NCBI RefSeq assembly: GCF_036898465.1
Contig: NZ_JARUMJ010000001.1
Location: 7,378,001 to 7,442,000, forward strand
DNA length: 64,000 nucleotides
DNA from: Streptomyces sp. B21-105
GTDB lineage: Bacteria; Actinomycetota; Actinomycetes; Streptomycetales; Streptomycetaceae
Reading direction: 5' to 3'
In this document: piece by piece, positions 31,580 through 40,025 of the stretch
How positions within the stretch are numbered: the first letter of the stretch is position 1
Layout: each line of letters begins with the position of its first letter
The notes under the pieces: model-generated
Databases searched by the model: none
What the model saw: only the letters and a program-made list of their open reading frames with translations
What the model was told of the DNA's origin: nothing
Translations under genes and position numbers: made by a program

Positions 31580-32179
31580 ATGAAGCACGACGAGACCCAC
31601 CGGTACCTGTCCGCATGCGCCGCCGAGGCGGCGCGCGTCGCCCGCGGCGTTCCCGCGGAGCGGCTGAACGACCCCACGCACTGCCCCGGTTGGACGCTGC
31701 GCACCCTGGTCGACCACTGGGTCCTGTACACCTCCCACGGCCTCGAGCACCGCGCCCTGCGCAAGCCCCTGCCCGACGAGCTGACCGGCCGCGACTTCAC
31801 CGCCGACCCGCACTGGGCGAACGCGTACGCCGAGCAGCTCGACCGGGCCGTCGCCGCCTGGGCGGACCCGGCCGTGTGGGAGGGCGAGATCGACCTCGGG
31901 GCGGCGGCGATGCCCGCCGCCGAGGTGGTCTCGCTGATCATCAAGGAGACGGCGCTGCACGGTTGGGACGTGGCCGTCGCCACCGGCCAGGAGTTCAGGC
32001 TCCCCGACGACGTGGCCCGGTTCGTCCTCGACGTCGTCGAACGGCACGGCGACCTCTACCGCCGCTACGAGGGCTTCGCGCAGGCGGTGCCGGTGGCGCA
32101 GGACGCGCCGGTGTTCGAACGGGCGCTCGCCGCGAGCGGCCGCGACCCGCGCCAGGGCCCGGTCCCGGCGCCGGCCTGA
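31580..32179 (+). CDS. DinB/TIGR03086-like metal-binding protein
   Basis: 199 residues with the mycothiol-dependent maleylpyruvate isomerase/DinB four-helix fold: THCPGWTLRTLVDHWVLY (first metal-ligand His) and IIKETALHGWDVAVATGQEF (second conserved His with GWD). Members bind a divalent metal and some use mycothiol; this one has no assigned reaction. It follows the ketopantoate-reductase-like gene by five bases and is very likely its operon partner. Confidence 0.85.
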   Translation: MKHDETHRYLSACAAEAARVARGVPAERLNDPTHCPGWTLRTLVDHWVLYTSHGLEHRALRKPLPDELTGRDFTADPHWANAYAEQLDRAVAAWADPAVWEGEIDLGAAAMPAAEVVSLIIKETALHGWDVAVATGQEFRLPDDVARFVLDVVERHGDLYRRYEGFAQAVPVAQDAPVFERALAASGRDPRQGPVPAPA

Positions 32180-32218
32180 CGGCCGGCTCGCTCCGTCGTC
32201 CTGCGGGGTCGGCGAGAT

Positions 32219-32245
32219 CCATGGCGTCCATGGCGTCCATGGCGT
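32219..32245. repeat. Three 9-bp tandem repeats (CCATGGCGT)
   Basis: Three exact units sit between the convergent DinB-like and chelatase genes. Nearby, CTGAGG...CCTCAG (32385-32402) forms a small hairpin over the chelatase stop codon that could end the sulfur transcript. No gene in 32180-32398. Confidence 0.8.
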
Positions 32246-32398
32246 CTGTGGGGTTCGTGGGGGTTCGACCCATCGGCAGCGGTTGCACAGCCGACCTCCG
32301 CCACCGTCACGACACACACGCGCCAGCCCGCGCCGCCGCCCGTCGGCCGCAGTCGCGCACCCGCCGGCGGTCGCACACCCGCCGGCTGAGGTTCCGCC

Positions 32399-33148
32399 TC
32401 AGGCCCCCACAGATGCCAGAGCCGGTGTCCGGGCTGTTTCGTAACGTTCCAGAAGCACCCGGGCCACCTCCGGCGCCGGGCCCAGCACGTCGGCCAGGAC
32501 GTCCGCCCCGGCCGCTCCGCGCGCGATGCGGTCCGGCAGAAAACCGGGGGCCAGGACGTACGGCGCGACGGCGACGCGCGCACACCCCAGCGCCCGCAGT
32601 TCGCGGACCGCGTCCTCGGTGCGCGGCAAAGAGGCGGAGGCGAACGCAGGCCGCACGGCACACCAACCGGTGCGCCGCCACTCCCGCGCGATTTCTGCGA
32701 TCACTGCGATCGCCTCCGGGTCGGAGGACCCCGCCGAGGCCAGCACGACCCCGGTCGAGGACTTGTCGGCGGGCGACAGCCCCGCCTCGTACAACCGCCG
32801 TTCCAGCGCGGAGAGCAGCAACGGCGAGGGGCCGAGCACCTCGGCCTGCCTGATCCGCAGCTGCGGCGGCGCGTGCCGCAGCACCGCCGGGATGTCCGCC
32901 TTCGCATGGAACGCACGGGTCAACAGCAACGGCAGCGCCACGACGTTTCGCACGCCGTCCGCCGCCAGCGACTCCAGCACCCCGTGCACGGACGGCACGT
33001 TGAAATCGAGGAAACCGGTCTCTACACGCAACCCCGGCCGCAGCGACCGTACCCGCCGCACCAGGGCGTGGACGGTCGCGGCATGCCGCGGGTCACGGCT
33101 GCCGTGGGCGATCACCACAAGGGCGGGGAGAACCGGTTTCCTGTGCAT
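32399..33148 (-). CDS. Sirohydrochlorin chelatase (CbiX/SirB-like)
   Basis: 249 residues, two CbiX-type half domains: VVIAHGSRDPRHAATVHALV at the N-terminus (metal-ligand His) and PLLLTRAFHAKADIPAVL near 84-100 (second His), followed by a degenerate second half (VVLASAGSSDPEA). It inserts iron into sirohydrochlorin to give siroheme, the cofactor of sulfite reductase. It is the last gene of the leftward sulfur block, six bases after the permease stop, so cofactor supply is coupled to CysI. Confidence 0.93.
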   Translation of the reverse strand: MHRKPVLPALVVIAHGSRDPRHAATVHALVRRVRSLRPGLRVETGFLDFNVPSVHGVLESLAADGVRNVVALPLLLTRAFHAKADIPAVLRHAPPQLRIRQAEVLGPSPLLLSALERRLYEAGLSPADKSSTGVVLASAGSSDPEAIAVIAEIAREWRRTGWCAVRPAFASASLPRTEDAVRELRALGCARVAVAPYVLAPGFLPDRIARGAAGADVLADVLGPAPEVARVLLERYETARTPALASVGA

Positions 33149-33154
33149 GCGGCG

Positions 33155-34081
33155 TCAGCTCTTCACCAGCAGGCCGCGGCTGCGCAGCACCCACCGCTCG
33201 AGCGGACTGAAGATCAGCAGGTCGATCGCGATGCCGACGAACAGGATGAGCAGGATCGCCTCGAACACCATCGACATGTCACTGGCGTTGCGCCCGTTCT
33301 CCAGCAACTGGCCGAGGCCGACGCCGAGATCGGGGAACGACGCGATGATCTCCGCCGCCATCAGTGAACGCCACGAGAACGCCCAGCCCTGTTTCAGACC
33401 CGCCACATAGCCCGGCAGCGCGGCCGGCAGCGTGATGTACACCGTGCCCTTCAGCCCCGTCGCCCCCATGGTGCGGCCCGCCCGCAGGAACAGCGGCGAC
33501 ACCTGGTCGACCCCGGAGACCAGCCCGTTGGCGATGGACGGCACCGCGCCGAGCAGGATCACCGCGTACATCATCGAGTTGTTCAGACCCAGCCACAGCA
33601 CGGCCGGCGGCACCCACGCCACCGACGGCAGCGACTGGAGACCGGACAGGATCGGTCCGATCGCCGCCCGCACGAACTTCACCCGCGCCACCAGCAGGCC
33701 CAGCGGGGTGCCGATCGCCAGGGCGAACAGGAAGCCGAGCAGTCCGCGCGAGACGCTCGTCCAGATGTAGCCGAGCAGCTCGCCCTGCAGCCAGGCCTGG
33801 CGGAGTGTGTGCCAGACGTCGAGCGGGGAGACCAGCTTGGTCGGGTCGTCGACCGTTTTGAAGGTGATCTGCCAGACGACCAGCAGCAGCGCCGTCGCGA
33901 CGACCGGCGGCAGGATCTTGTCGACGAGGGTCCGCCGCAAGGGCACCCGCGCGGTGGGCGCGACGACGTCCAGCGCGTCGAGACCCGCCTCCACCCCGGC
34001 CAGCCCGCCGGCGTCCGCCTCCGTCACCGTGCCCACCGTCCCCGTTCCCGTTCCCGTCGTCTTCGTCTCAGTGCTGGCCAT
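33155..34081 (-). CDS. ABC transporter permease, sulfonate/nitrate/taurine type
   Basis: 308 residues. A soluble Thr/Gly-rich N-terminus (GTGTGTVGTVTEADAGG) precedes six predicted membrane helices and the BPD_transp_1 EAA-type loop (GRTMGATGLKGTVYITLPAALPGYVAGLK). It forms the channel with the ATPase encoded just upstream; its ATG at 34081 lies inside the ATPase gene (14 bases overlap) with GGGGAG upstream. Context with cys genes makes sulfate ester, sulfonate or taurine the expected cargo. Confidence 0.92.
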   Translation of the reverse strand: MASTETKTTGTGTGTVGTVTEADAGGLAGVEAGLDALDVVAPTARVPLRRTLVDKILPPVVATALLLVVWQITFKTVDDPTKLVSPLDVWHTLRQAWLQGELLGYIWTSVSRGLLGFLFALAIGTPLGLLVARVKFVRAAIGPILSGLQSLPSVAWVPPAVLWLGLNNSMMYAVILLGAVPSIANGLVSGVDQVSPLFLRAGRTMGATGLKGTVYITLPAALPGYVAGLKQGWAFSWRSLMAAEIIASFPDLGVGLGQLLENGRNASDMSMVFEAILLILFVGIAIDLLIFSPLERWVLRSRGLLVKS

Positions 34082-34856
34082 GACGGCGGATCTCCCCACG
34101 CAGGACCTCGGTGATCTGGAGGGACAGTTCCGCCACCGGGGCGTCCTCGATCCGGCGCGGCTGCGGGATGTCCACCGTCCACTCGCGCGCCACCCGGCCG
34201 GGCCGGGAGGACAGCAGGACGACGCGCTGCGCGAGCCGCACCGCCTCCCGCACGTTGTGTGTCACGAACAGGACGGACAGCCCCGTCTCCGCCCAGATCC
34301 GGGTGAGCTCGTCGTGCAGCACGTCCCGCGTGATGGCGTCCAGCGCCGCGAACGGCTCGTCCATCAGCAGCAGTTGGCTCTCCTGTGCCAGCGCGCGGGC
34401 CATCGCCACCCGCTGCCGCATACCGCCGGAAAGCTCGTGAACACGCTTTCCGTACGCGCCCTTCAACCGGACCAGCTCGAGCAGCTCCTCGGCCTTGCCG
34501 CGCCGCTCGGGCTTCGCGACCCCCCGCAGTTTCAGGGCGAGTTCGATGTTCTTGCCCGCGGTCAGCCACGGGAACAGCGCGTGCTCCTGGAACATCAGCG
34601 CCGGGCGGCCGTCCGTCGTGATGGATCCCACGGTGGGCCGGTCGAGCCCGGCCACCAGGTTCAGCAGTGTGGACTTGCCGCAGCCCGACGCCCCGAGCAG
34701 GGTGACGAACTCGCCTGGCGCGACATCGAGGGTGATGTCGTCCAGGACGAGTTGCTGCCCGCCCGGACCCGCGAAGGACTTCGAGACGTGGTCAAGGCGC
34801 GCCGCGTACGCCACGGACGCGGTGGGCTCGGCGGCCTTGGCGAAGGTCGTGGCCAT
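34068..34856 (-). CDS. ABC transporter ATPase, sulfonate/nitrate/taurine type
   Basis: 262 residues. Walker A GASGCGKST, Q-loop FQEHALFPW, signature LSGGMRQR, Walker B LLLMDEP and the H-loop VTHNVREAV are all present. The ATG at 34856 has a near-perfect ribosome site (GGAGGTGA). An alternative ATG at 34880 overlaps the stop of the binding-protein gene (ATGA) but lacks that site. Energises import together with the neighbouring permease and lipoprotein. Confidence 0.94.
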   Translation of the reverse strand: MATTFAKAAEPTASVAYAARLDHVSKSFAGPGGQQLVLDDITLDVAPGEFVTLLGASGCGKSTLLNLVAGLDRPTVGSITTDGRPALMFQEHALFPWLTAGKNIELALKLRGVAKPERRGKAEELLELVRLKGAYGKRVHELSGGMRQRVAMARALAQESQLLLMDEPFAALDAITRDVLHDELTRIWAETGLSVLFVTHNVREAVRLAQRVVLLSSRPGRVAREWTVDIPQPRRIEDAPVAELSLQITEVLRGEIRRHGQH

Positions 34857-34876
34857 GGTCGTCACCTCCTGGGAAC

Positions 34877-36007
34877 TCATCGGGACTTCGGCCGGCCGAC
34901 GCCCAGACCGGCGTCGTCGACAGCGGACTCGCCCTCGGCGTCGAGGACCTTGTTCAGGATCGTCAGGTCGTAGATGCCCTCGAGGTCGGGCTTCTCCAGC
35001 AGACCCGCGTCGACGGCGTGGGCCGCCTCGGCGCCGAGGGTGGCCGCCAGCGGGTCGTCGGTGAACCGGATCGACCGCCACGCCGGGTCCAGCACGTCGG
35101 CGGGCAGGGCCTTGCCGGTGTCGGTCTCCAGCTGCCTGTTCGCCGCGGCCTTCGCCCTCGCCGGGTTGGCGCCGATCCACTCGTTGGTCCGCACCGCGCC
35201 CTTCAGCACGGCCTCGACGACCTTGGGATGCTCCTCGAGGAACCTCTGCGACACGATGACGTTCGTGATCACGAACTTCCTGTCGGGCCACAGCGACGCC
35301 TCGTCCAGCAGCACCCTGCCGCCCTCGGCGAGCAGCTTCGAGGCGGTCGGCTCCGGCACCCAGGCGCCGTCGATCGACCCCGACCTGAACGCGTCCGGCG
35401 TCACCTTGTTGTCGCTGCGGACGACGGTCACGTCACCCTTGCCGCTCTGCGCGTCGACCTTCCAGCCCTGCTCCGCGATCCAGTGCAGAAACGCCACATC
35501 CTGCGTGTTTCCGAGCTGAGGCGTCGCGATCCTCTTGCCCTTGACGTCGGCGATCGAGGCGATCTTGTCCGGGTTCACCACCAGTCTCACCCCGCCGGAC
35601 GCCGAACCCGCCACGATGCGCAGGTTCTTGCCGTCGGACCTGGTGTACCCGTTGATCGCCGGGGACGGACCGATCCAGCCGATGTCGAGGGAACCGGCGT
35701 TCAACGCCTCGATCTCCGAGGGGCCCGCGTTGAACGTCGCGTACGACGCCCTGGTGCCGCCCAGCGCCTTTTGGAGGAAGCCCTGCTCGCGGCCGACGAG
35801 CGCGGTCCCGTGCGTCAGGTTGCCGAAGTACCCGATCCGCACGGAGTCGAGCCCGTCGATCTTCCGCGCCCCGGCGGCGACCTGCTCGTTGGCGTTGGCG
35901 TCCTTGGCCTGCGAACCGTAACCGCAGGCGGCGAGGGCGAGCAGGGGCAGAGCCGCTAGGACCGCGACGCCGCGGCGAAGCCGTGACAGGGGGAGACTGG
36001 CAGGCAC
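34877..36007 (-). CDS. ABC transporter substrate-binding lipoprotein, SsuA/TauA-like
   Basis: 376 residues, GTG start. A lipoprotein signal ends at LLALAAC (Cys28). The mature part has SRBP features: VRIGYFGNLTHGTALVGREQGFLQKAL, a loop with FNAGPSEIEALNAGSLDIGWIGPSPAINGY and a C-terminal lobe. It binds a small sulfur anion outside the membrane and hands it to the permease. Its start is 236 bases from cysN, more than elsewhere in the block, so it may have its own promoter as well. Confidence 0.92.
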   Translation of the reverse strand: MPASLPLSRLRRGVAVLAALPLLALAACGYGSQAKDANANEQVAAGARKIDGLDSVRIGYFGNLTHGTALVGREQGFLQKALGGTRASYATFNAGPSEIEALNAGSLDIGWIGPSPAINGYTRSDGKNLRIVAGSASGGVRLVVNPDKIASIADVKGKRIATPQLGNTQDVAFLHWIAEQGWKVDAQSGKGDVTVVRSDNKVTPDAFRSGSIDGAWVPEPTASKLLAEGGRVLLDEASLWPDRKFVITNVIVSQRFLEEHPKVVEAVLKGAVRTNEWIGANPARAKAAANRQLETDTGKALPADVLDPAWRSIRFTDDPLAATLGAEAAHAVDAGLLEKPDLEGIYDLTILNKVLDAEGESAVDDAGLGVGRPKSR

Positions 36008-36136
36008 CGGGAGGGGTTCCTCTCGTCGGCCCGGCGGTCACGGTCTCTCAGGTCGTGGCCGGGAGCTCGGCAAAGGGTTTTCGTCGTTTCCACGACGGCA
36101 GGCGGGACGAGCGGGCGCGCGGGCGGTGCGCGTACG

Positions 36137-36241
36137 TCAGCCCGCACATCGCGCGACTCCGCCCTGCCCGCTGCCGAGGAGGCCGCTGCCGACCCGGCCG
36201 CCCTCCTTCGCGAACGTCGCGTAGACGTCGGTCGCGGCCAC
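36137..36241 (-). CDS. Candidate 34-residue protein directly after cysN
   Basis: A GTG two bases after the cysN TGA opens a frame of 34 codons ending in RCAG. About 31 of 34 codons end in G or C, as in neighbouring real genes. Residues include ATDVYATFAKEGGRVGSGLL. No known domain. It could be a translationally coupled small protein, or the remnant of a longer gene. Not tested. Confidence 0.35.
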   Translation of the reverse strand: MAATDVYATFAKEGGRVGSGLLGSGQGGVARCAG

Positions 36242-36243
36242 CG

Positions 36244-37578
36244 TCAGAAGTCCCAGCCGTCGTCGTCGGCCGCGTCCTTGACGGGCTCCGGCGACGCGAA
36301 CGACTCGCCGACCATGCCCGCGGTGAGCGTCGTGCCGTCCGCCGGGTCGATCAGGATGAACGAGCCCGTACGGCGCGAGTCGGCGTAGGAATCCACCGGA
36401 AGCGGTTGTGCCGTGCGGATCTTCACCCGGCCGATGTCATTGGCGACGAGCTGTCCCGGGTGCGGGTGCAGGGACAGGTCGTCGAGCGTGAGACGGGACG
36501 GGATGTCCTTCACGATCGCCTTGACGGTGCGGGTGCCGTGCTTGATCAGCACCCGGTGCCCGACGGTCAGCGGCTGGTCGGCGACATGGCACACGGTCGC
36601 CTCGACGTCCTGGGTGGTGGCCGGCGCGTCCTTGGTGGGCACGATCAGGTCGCCGCGCGAGATGTCGACGTCGTCCGCGAGCAGCACGGTCACGGACTGC
36701 GTCGTCCACGCCACGTCCACCGGCTCGCCCAGCAGGTCGATGCCGGAGATCGTCGACGTCCGACCGGACGGCAGCACGGTCACCGGATCGCCGACCCGGA
36801 ACGTGCCCGCCGCGATCTGGCCCGCGTATCCCCGGTAGTCCGGGTGCTCGGCGGTCTGCGGCCGGATCACGTACTGCACGGGCAGCCGGGCGTGGCAGTG
36901 CGCGAGGTCATGACTGACCGGAACCGTTTCGAGGTGTTCCAGGAACGTCGGCCCGCCGTACCAGTCCATGTTCGCCGACGGATCCACCACGTTGTCGCCG
37001 GCCAGCGCCGAGATGGGGATCGCGGTCACCTCGGGGACGCCCAGCTCGCTCGCGTACGCCGTGAACTCCTCGGCGATCGCCGCGAAGACCGGCTCCCGGT
37101 AGTCGACCAGGTCCATCTTGTTGACGGCGAGAACGACGTGCGGGACCCGCAGCAGGGCCGCGATCGCCGCGTGTCGGCGGGTCTGCTCGACGACGCCGTT
37201 GCGGGCGTCGACCAGGATCACCGTCAGCTCCGCCGTGGAGGCGCCCGTCACCATGTTGCGGGTGTACTGCACATGACCTGGGGTGTCGGCGAGGATGAAC
37301 CGCCGCCGCGGCGTGGCGAAGTAGCGGTAGGCCACGTCGATCGTGATGCCCTGCTCACGCTCGGCGCGCAGCCCGTCGGTGAGGAGCGCCAGGTCGGGCG
37401 CTTCCTGCCCGCGGCTCGCCGAGGCGCGCTCGACGGCCTCCAGCTGGTCGCTGAGGATCGACTTGGAGTCGTGCAGCAGCCGGCCCACCAGGGTGGACTT
37501 GCCGTCGTCGACGGAGCCGGCGGTGGCGAACCGCAGCAGGGTCGTGGCCGAGAGTTCCTCGGAGGTGATCGTGCTCAT
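36244..37578 (-). CDS. cysN: Sulfate adenylyltransferase GTPase subunit (CysN)
   Basis: 444 residues, the length of a CysN without an APS-kinase fusion. EF-Tu-like GTPase motifs: P-loop GSVDDGKST at 21-29, DTPGHVQY (G3), NKMDLVDY (G4), then beta-barrel domains 2 and 3. With CysD it adenylates sulfate to APS, driven by GTP hydrolysis. It starts two bases after the cysD stop, and cysC supplies the kinase as a separate protein. Confidence 0.97.
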   Translation of the reverse strand: MSTITSEELSATTLLRFATAGSVDDGKSTLVGRLLHDSKSILSDQLEAVERASASRGQEAPDLALLTDGLRAEREQGITIDVAYRYFATPRRRFILADTPGHVQYTRNMVTGASTAELTVILVDARNGVVEQTRRHAAIAALLRVPHVVLAVNKMDLVDYREPVFAAIAEEFTAYASELGVPEVTAIPISALAGDNVVDPSANMDWYGGPTFLEHLETVPVSHDLAHCHARLPVQYVIRPQTAEHPDYRGYAGQIAAGTFRVGDPVTVLPSGRTSTISGIDLLGEPVDVAWTTQSVTVLLADDVDISRGDLIVPTKDAPATTQDVEATVCHVADQPLTVGHRVLIKHGTRTVKAIVKDIPSRLTLDDLSLHPHPGQLVANDIGRVKIRTAQPLPVDSYADSRRTGSFILIDPADGTTLTAGMVGESFASPEPVKDAADDDGWDF

Positions 37579-37580
37579 GC

Positions 37581-38519
37581 TTAGAAGTACCCCTCGCGCT
37601 TGCGGTCTTCCATCGCGGCCTCGGACATCTTGTCGTCGGCGCGGGTCGCACCGCGTTCGGTCAGCCGGGAGGCGGCGATCTCGGCGATGACGTCGTCCAG
37701 TGTCACCGCGGCGGAGTCGACGGCGCCGGTGCAGGACATGTCACCGACAGTGCGGTAACGCACGAGACGCTTTTCGACGGTTTCCCCGTCCTTGGGTCCG
37801 CCCCACTCACCGGCGGTCAGCCACATGCCGGCCCGTTGGAACACCTCCCGCTCGTGCGCGAAGTAGATCTCCGGCAGCTCGATGCCCTCGCGGGCGATGT
37901 ACTGCCAGACGTCCAGCTCGGTCCAGTTGGAGAGCGGGAAGACCCGGACGTGCTCGCCGGGCGCGTGGCGGCCGTTGTACAGGTTCCACAGTTCGGGCCG
38001 CTGGCGACGCGGGTCCCACTGCGAGAACTCGTCGCGCAGGGAGAACACCCGCTCCTTGGCGCGTGCCTTCTCCTCGTCGCGCCGGCCCCCGCCGAAGACC
38101 GCGTCGAACCTCTCCGCCTGGATCTTCTCCGTCAGCGGCAGCGTCTGGAGCGGGTTGCGGGTGCCGTCGGGACGCTCCTTGAGCACGCCGCGGTCGATGT
38201 AGTCCTGCACCAGGGCCACATGGAGGCGCAGCCCGTGCTCGGCGACCGCGCGGTCGCGGTACTGGAGGACCTCGGGGAAGTTGTGCCCGGTGTCCACGTG
38301 CAGCAGCGAGAAGGGCACGGCGGCCGGGGCGAACGCCTTCAGTGCCAGGTGCAGCATGACGATGGAGTCCTTGCCGCCGGAGAACAGGATCACCGGCCGC
38401 TCGAACTCGCCCGCCACCTCACGGAAGATGTGCACCGCCTCGGACTCCAGCGAGTCCAGGTGACTGAGGGCGTACGGGCTGACCGTGCCCTCCTCGGTAT
38501 CGGCGACGGTGGTCGTCAT
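37581..38519 (-). CDS. cysD: Sulfate adenylyltransferase small subunit (CysD)
   Basis: 312 residues. The PP-loop SGGKDS at 47-52 binds ATP; HVDTGHNFPEVLQYRD and the C-terminal RFRTVGDMSCTGAV-like block (LVRYRTVGDMSCTGAV) identify CysD of the PAPS reductase family fold. Partner of CysN in APS formation. Its ATG overlaps the cysC stop (ATGA). Confidence 0.97.
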   Translation of the reverse strand: MTTTVADTEEGTVSPYALSHLDSLESEAVHIFREVAGEFERPVILFSGGKDSIVMLHLALKAFAPAAVPFSLLHVDTGHNFPEVLQYRDRAVAEHGLRLHVALVQDYIDRGVLKERPDGTRNPLQTLPLTEKIQAERFDAVFGGGRRDEEKARAKERVFSLRDEFSQWDPRRQRPELWNLYNGRHAPGEHVRVFPLSNWTELDVWQYIAREGIELPEIYFAHEREVFQRAGMWLTAGEWGGPKDGETVEKRLVRYRTVGDMSCTGAVDSAAVTLDDVIAEIAASRLTERGATRADDKMSEAAMEDRKREGYF

Positions 38520-39052
38520 GCCAGTCCCCTCTCGCTGAGCAGGGCGTACACCGACGCCGCGGACTCCTGCACGGTCTGGTCCTGGGACTCGATCCGCAGA
38601 TCGGGCGACTCGGGCGCCTCGTAGGGGTCGTCGACCCCGGTGAGCCCGGTCAGCTCGCCCGCCGCCTGCTTGGCGTACAGGCCCTTCACGTCACGGACCG
38701 AGCACACCTCGACCGGAGTCGCCACGTGCACCTCCAGGTAACCGGTTGCGCTCTCCTGGTGGCGCTTGCGCACGGCCTCGCGGCTGTCCGCGTACGGCGC
38801 GATCACCGGGACGAGCACCTTGACTCCGTTGCGGGCCAGCAGCTCGGCCAGGAAACCGATGCGCTGCACGTTGGCGTGCCGGTCCTCGCGGCTGAAACCG
38901 AGGCCCGCGGAGATGAACTCGCGGATCTCGTCGCCGTCGAGCACCTCGACGAGGTGGCCCTCCTCGCGCAGCCGGCCGGCCAGCTCGTACGCGATGGTGG
39001 TCTTGCCGGCACTCGGCAGACCCGTGAGCCAGACGGTGGCTCCGGTCGTCAC
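38516..39052 (-). CDS. cysC: Adenylylsulfate kinase (CysC)
   Basis: 178 residues from the GTG at 39052 (MTTGATVWLTGLPSAGKTT), which has GGGAG six bases upstream and gives the usual CysC length; an ATG at 39124, just after the cysH stop, would add 24 poorly conserved residues. P-loop GLPSAGKT at 11-18, LDGDEIREFIS and FSREDRHANVQRIG are diagnostic. It phosphorylates APS to PAPS. As CysH here looks like an APS reductase, CysC may serve PAPS for sulfotransferases or siphon APS. Confidence 0.95.
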   Translation of the reverse strand: MTTGATVWLTGLPSAGKTTIAYELAGRLREEGHLVEVLDGDEIREFISAGLGFSREDRHANVQRIGFLAELLARNGVKVLVPVIAPYADSREAVRKRHQESATGYLEVHVATPVEVCSVRDVKGLYAKQAAGELTGLTGVDDPYEAPESPDLRIESQDQTVQESAASVYALLSERGLA

Positions 39053-39129
39053 GTGGTTCTCCCGGTTCGTAGGGGGACGGGGGGCGTTGTCGGGGGTGGC
39101 GCTGTTCGTGGAGGTCGCGGTCATGGCGG

Positions 39130-39840
39130 TCAGCCGTGCAGTCCGCACTCGGTCTTCCCGCGTCCCGCCCAGCGCCCGGCGCGCGCGTCCTCGCCCTCGA
39201 GGACCCGGCGGGTGCACGGGGCGCAGCCGACGGAGGTGTAGCCGTCCATCAGAAGGGGGTTGGACAGTACGCCGTGCTCCGTGATGTACGCATCGACGTC
39301 GTCCTGGGTCCAGCGGGCGATCGGCGAGATCTTGACCTTCCGCCGCTTCTCGTCCCAGCCGACCACCGGGGTGTCCGCCCGGGTCGGCGACTCGTCGCGC
39401 CGCAGGCCGGTGGCCCAGGCGAGGTACCCGCGGAGCCCCTCCTCCAACGGCTGCACCTTGCGCAGCTTGCAGCACAGGTCGGGATCGCGGTCGTGCAACT
39501 TCGGCCCGAACTCGGCATCCTGCTCGGCGACCGTCTGACGGGGGGTGAGCGTGATGACGTTGACGTCCATCACGGCCTCGACCGCATCCCGGGTGCCGAT
39601 GGTCTCGGGGAAGTGGTAACCGGTGTCGAGGAACACCACGTCCACGCCCTTGAGGACGCGGGACGCGAGGTGGGCGACCACGGCGTCCTCCATGGAGGAC
39701 GTCACACAGAACTGCCTGCCGAAGGTGTCCACCGCCCACTGAAGGATCTCGAGCGCCGAGGCGTCCTCGAGGTCGCGGCCCGCCTGCTCGGCCAGCGCCT
39801 TCAACTCGTCCGCCGTACGGTTTTCCTGAAGCGTCGTCAT
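39130..39840 (-). CDS. cysH: Adenylylsulfate (APS) reductase, 4Fe-4S type (CysH)
   Basis: 236 residues. The [4Fe-4S] cysteines that mark assimilatory APS reductases are C123-C124 and C206/C209 (GCAPC), and the C-terminal ECGLH contains the catalytic Cys232. A PAPS-specific enzyme would lack the cluster cysteines. It reduces APS to sulfite with thioredoxin or mycothiol-linked electrons. GGGAGGGGA precedes the ATG, which overlaps the stop of the 62-residue zinc-ribbon gene (ATGA). Confidence 0.96.
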   Translation of the reverse strand: MTTLQENRTADELKALAEQAGRDLEDASALEILQWAVDTFGRQFCVTSSMEDAVVAHLASRVLKGVDVVFLDTGYHFPETIGTRDAVEAVMDVNVITLTPRQTVAEQDAEFGPKLHDRDPDLCCKLRKVQPLEEGLRGYLAWATGLRRDESPTRADTPVVGWDEKRRKVKISPIARWTQDDVDAYITEHGVLSNPLLMDGYTSVGCAPCTRRVLEGEDARAGRWAGRGKTECGLHG

Positions 39841-40025
39841 ATCCGGTCCCCTCCCGTTTCGGTGCGCTGAACGCCCCGGGACAGCAGCCCGAGGAACTTC
39901 AGCTGGAATGCGCGGTTGCACGCCGCGCATTCCCAGGCGCCGTGACCGCCCTGCACGGCCTCGCTCGGACGCAGGTCCTCGTCGCCGCAGTAGGGGCAGT
40001 GGAAAGGGGCGGCCCGCTCGCTCAT
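39837..40025 (-). CDS. Small zinc-ribbon protein of the sulfite reductase operon
   Basis: 62 residues, below the usual ORF-length cut-off. CPYC at 10-13 and CAAC at 33-36 form a zinc ribbon or rubredoxin-like knuckle. Both ends overlap neighbours by ATGA (cysI stop at 40022 and cysH start at 39840), so it is tightly translated with them. A small Fe/Zn protein between sulfite and APS reductases could help electron delivery or cluster assembly; this is inference. A small ORF at this place also occurs, as I recall, in S. coelicolor. Confidence 0.85.
   Translation of the reverse strand: MSERAAPFHCPYCGDEDLRPSEAVQGGHGAWECAACNRAFQLKFLGLLSRGVQRTETGGDRI

Noticed and set aside
36037..36060. Riboswitch-like or leader structure before the binding-protein gene
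   Set aside because: No known riboswitch consensus and no clear alternate hairpins could be seen by eye.
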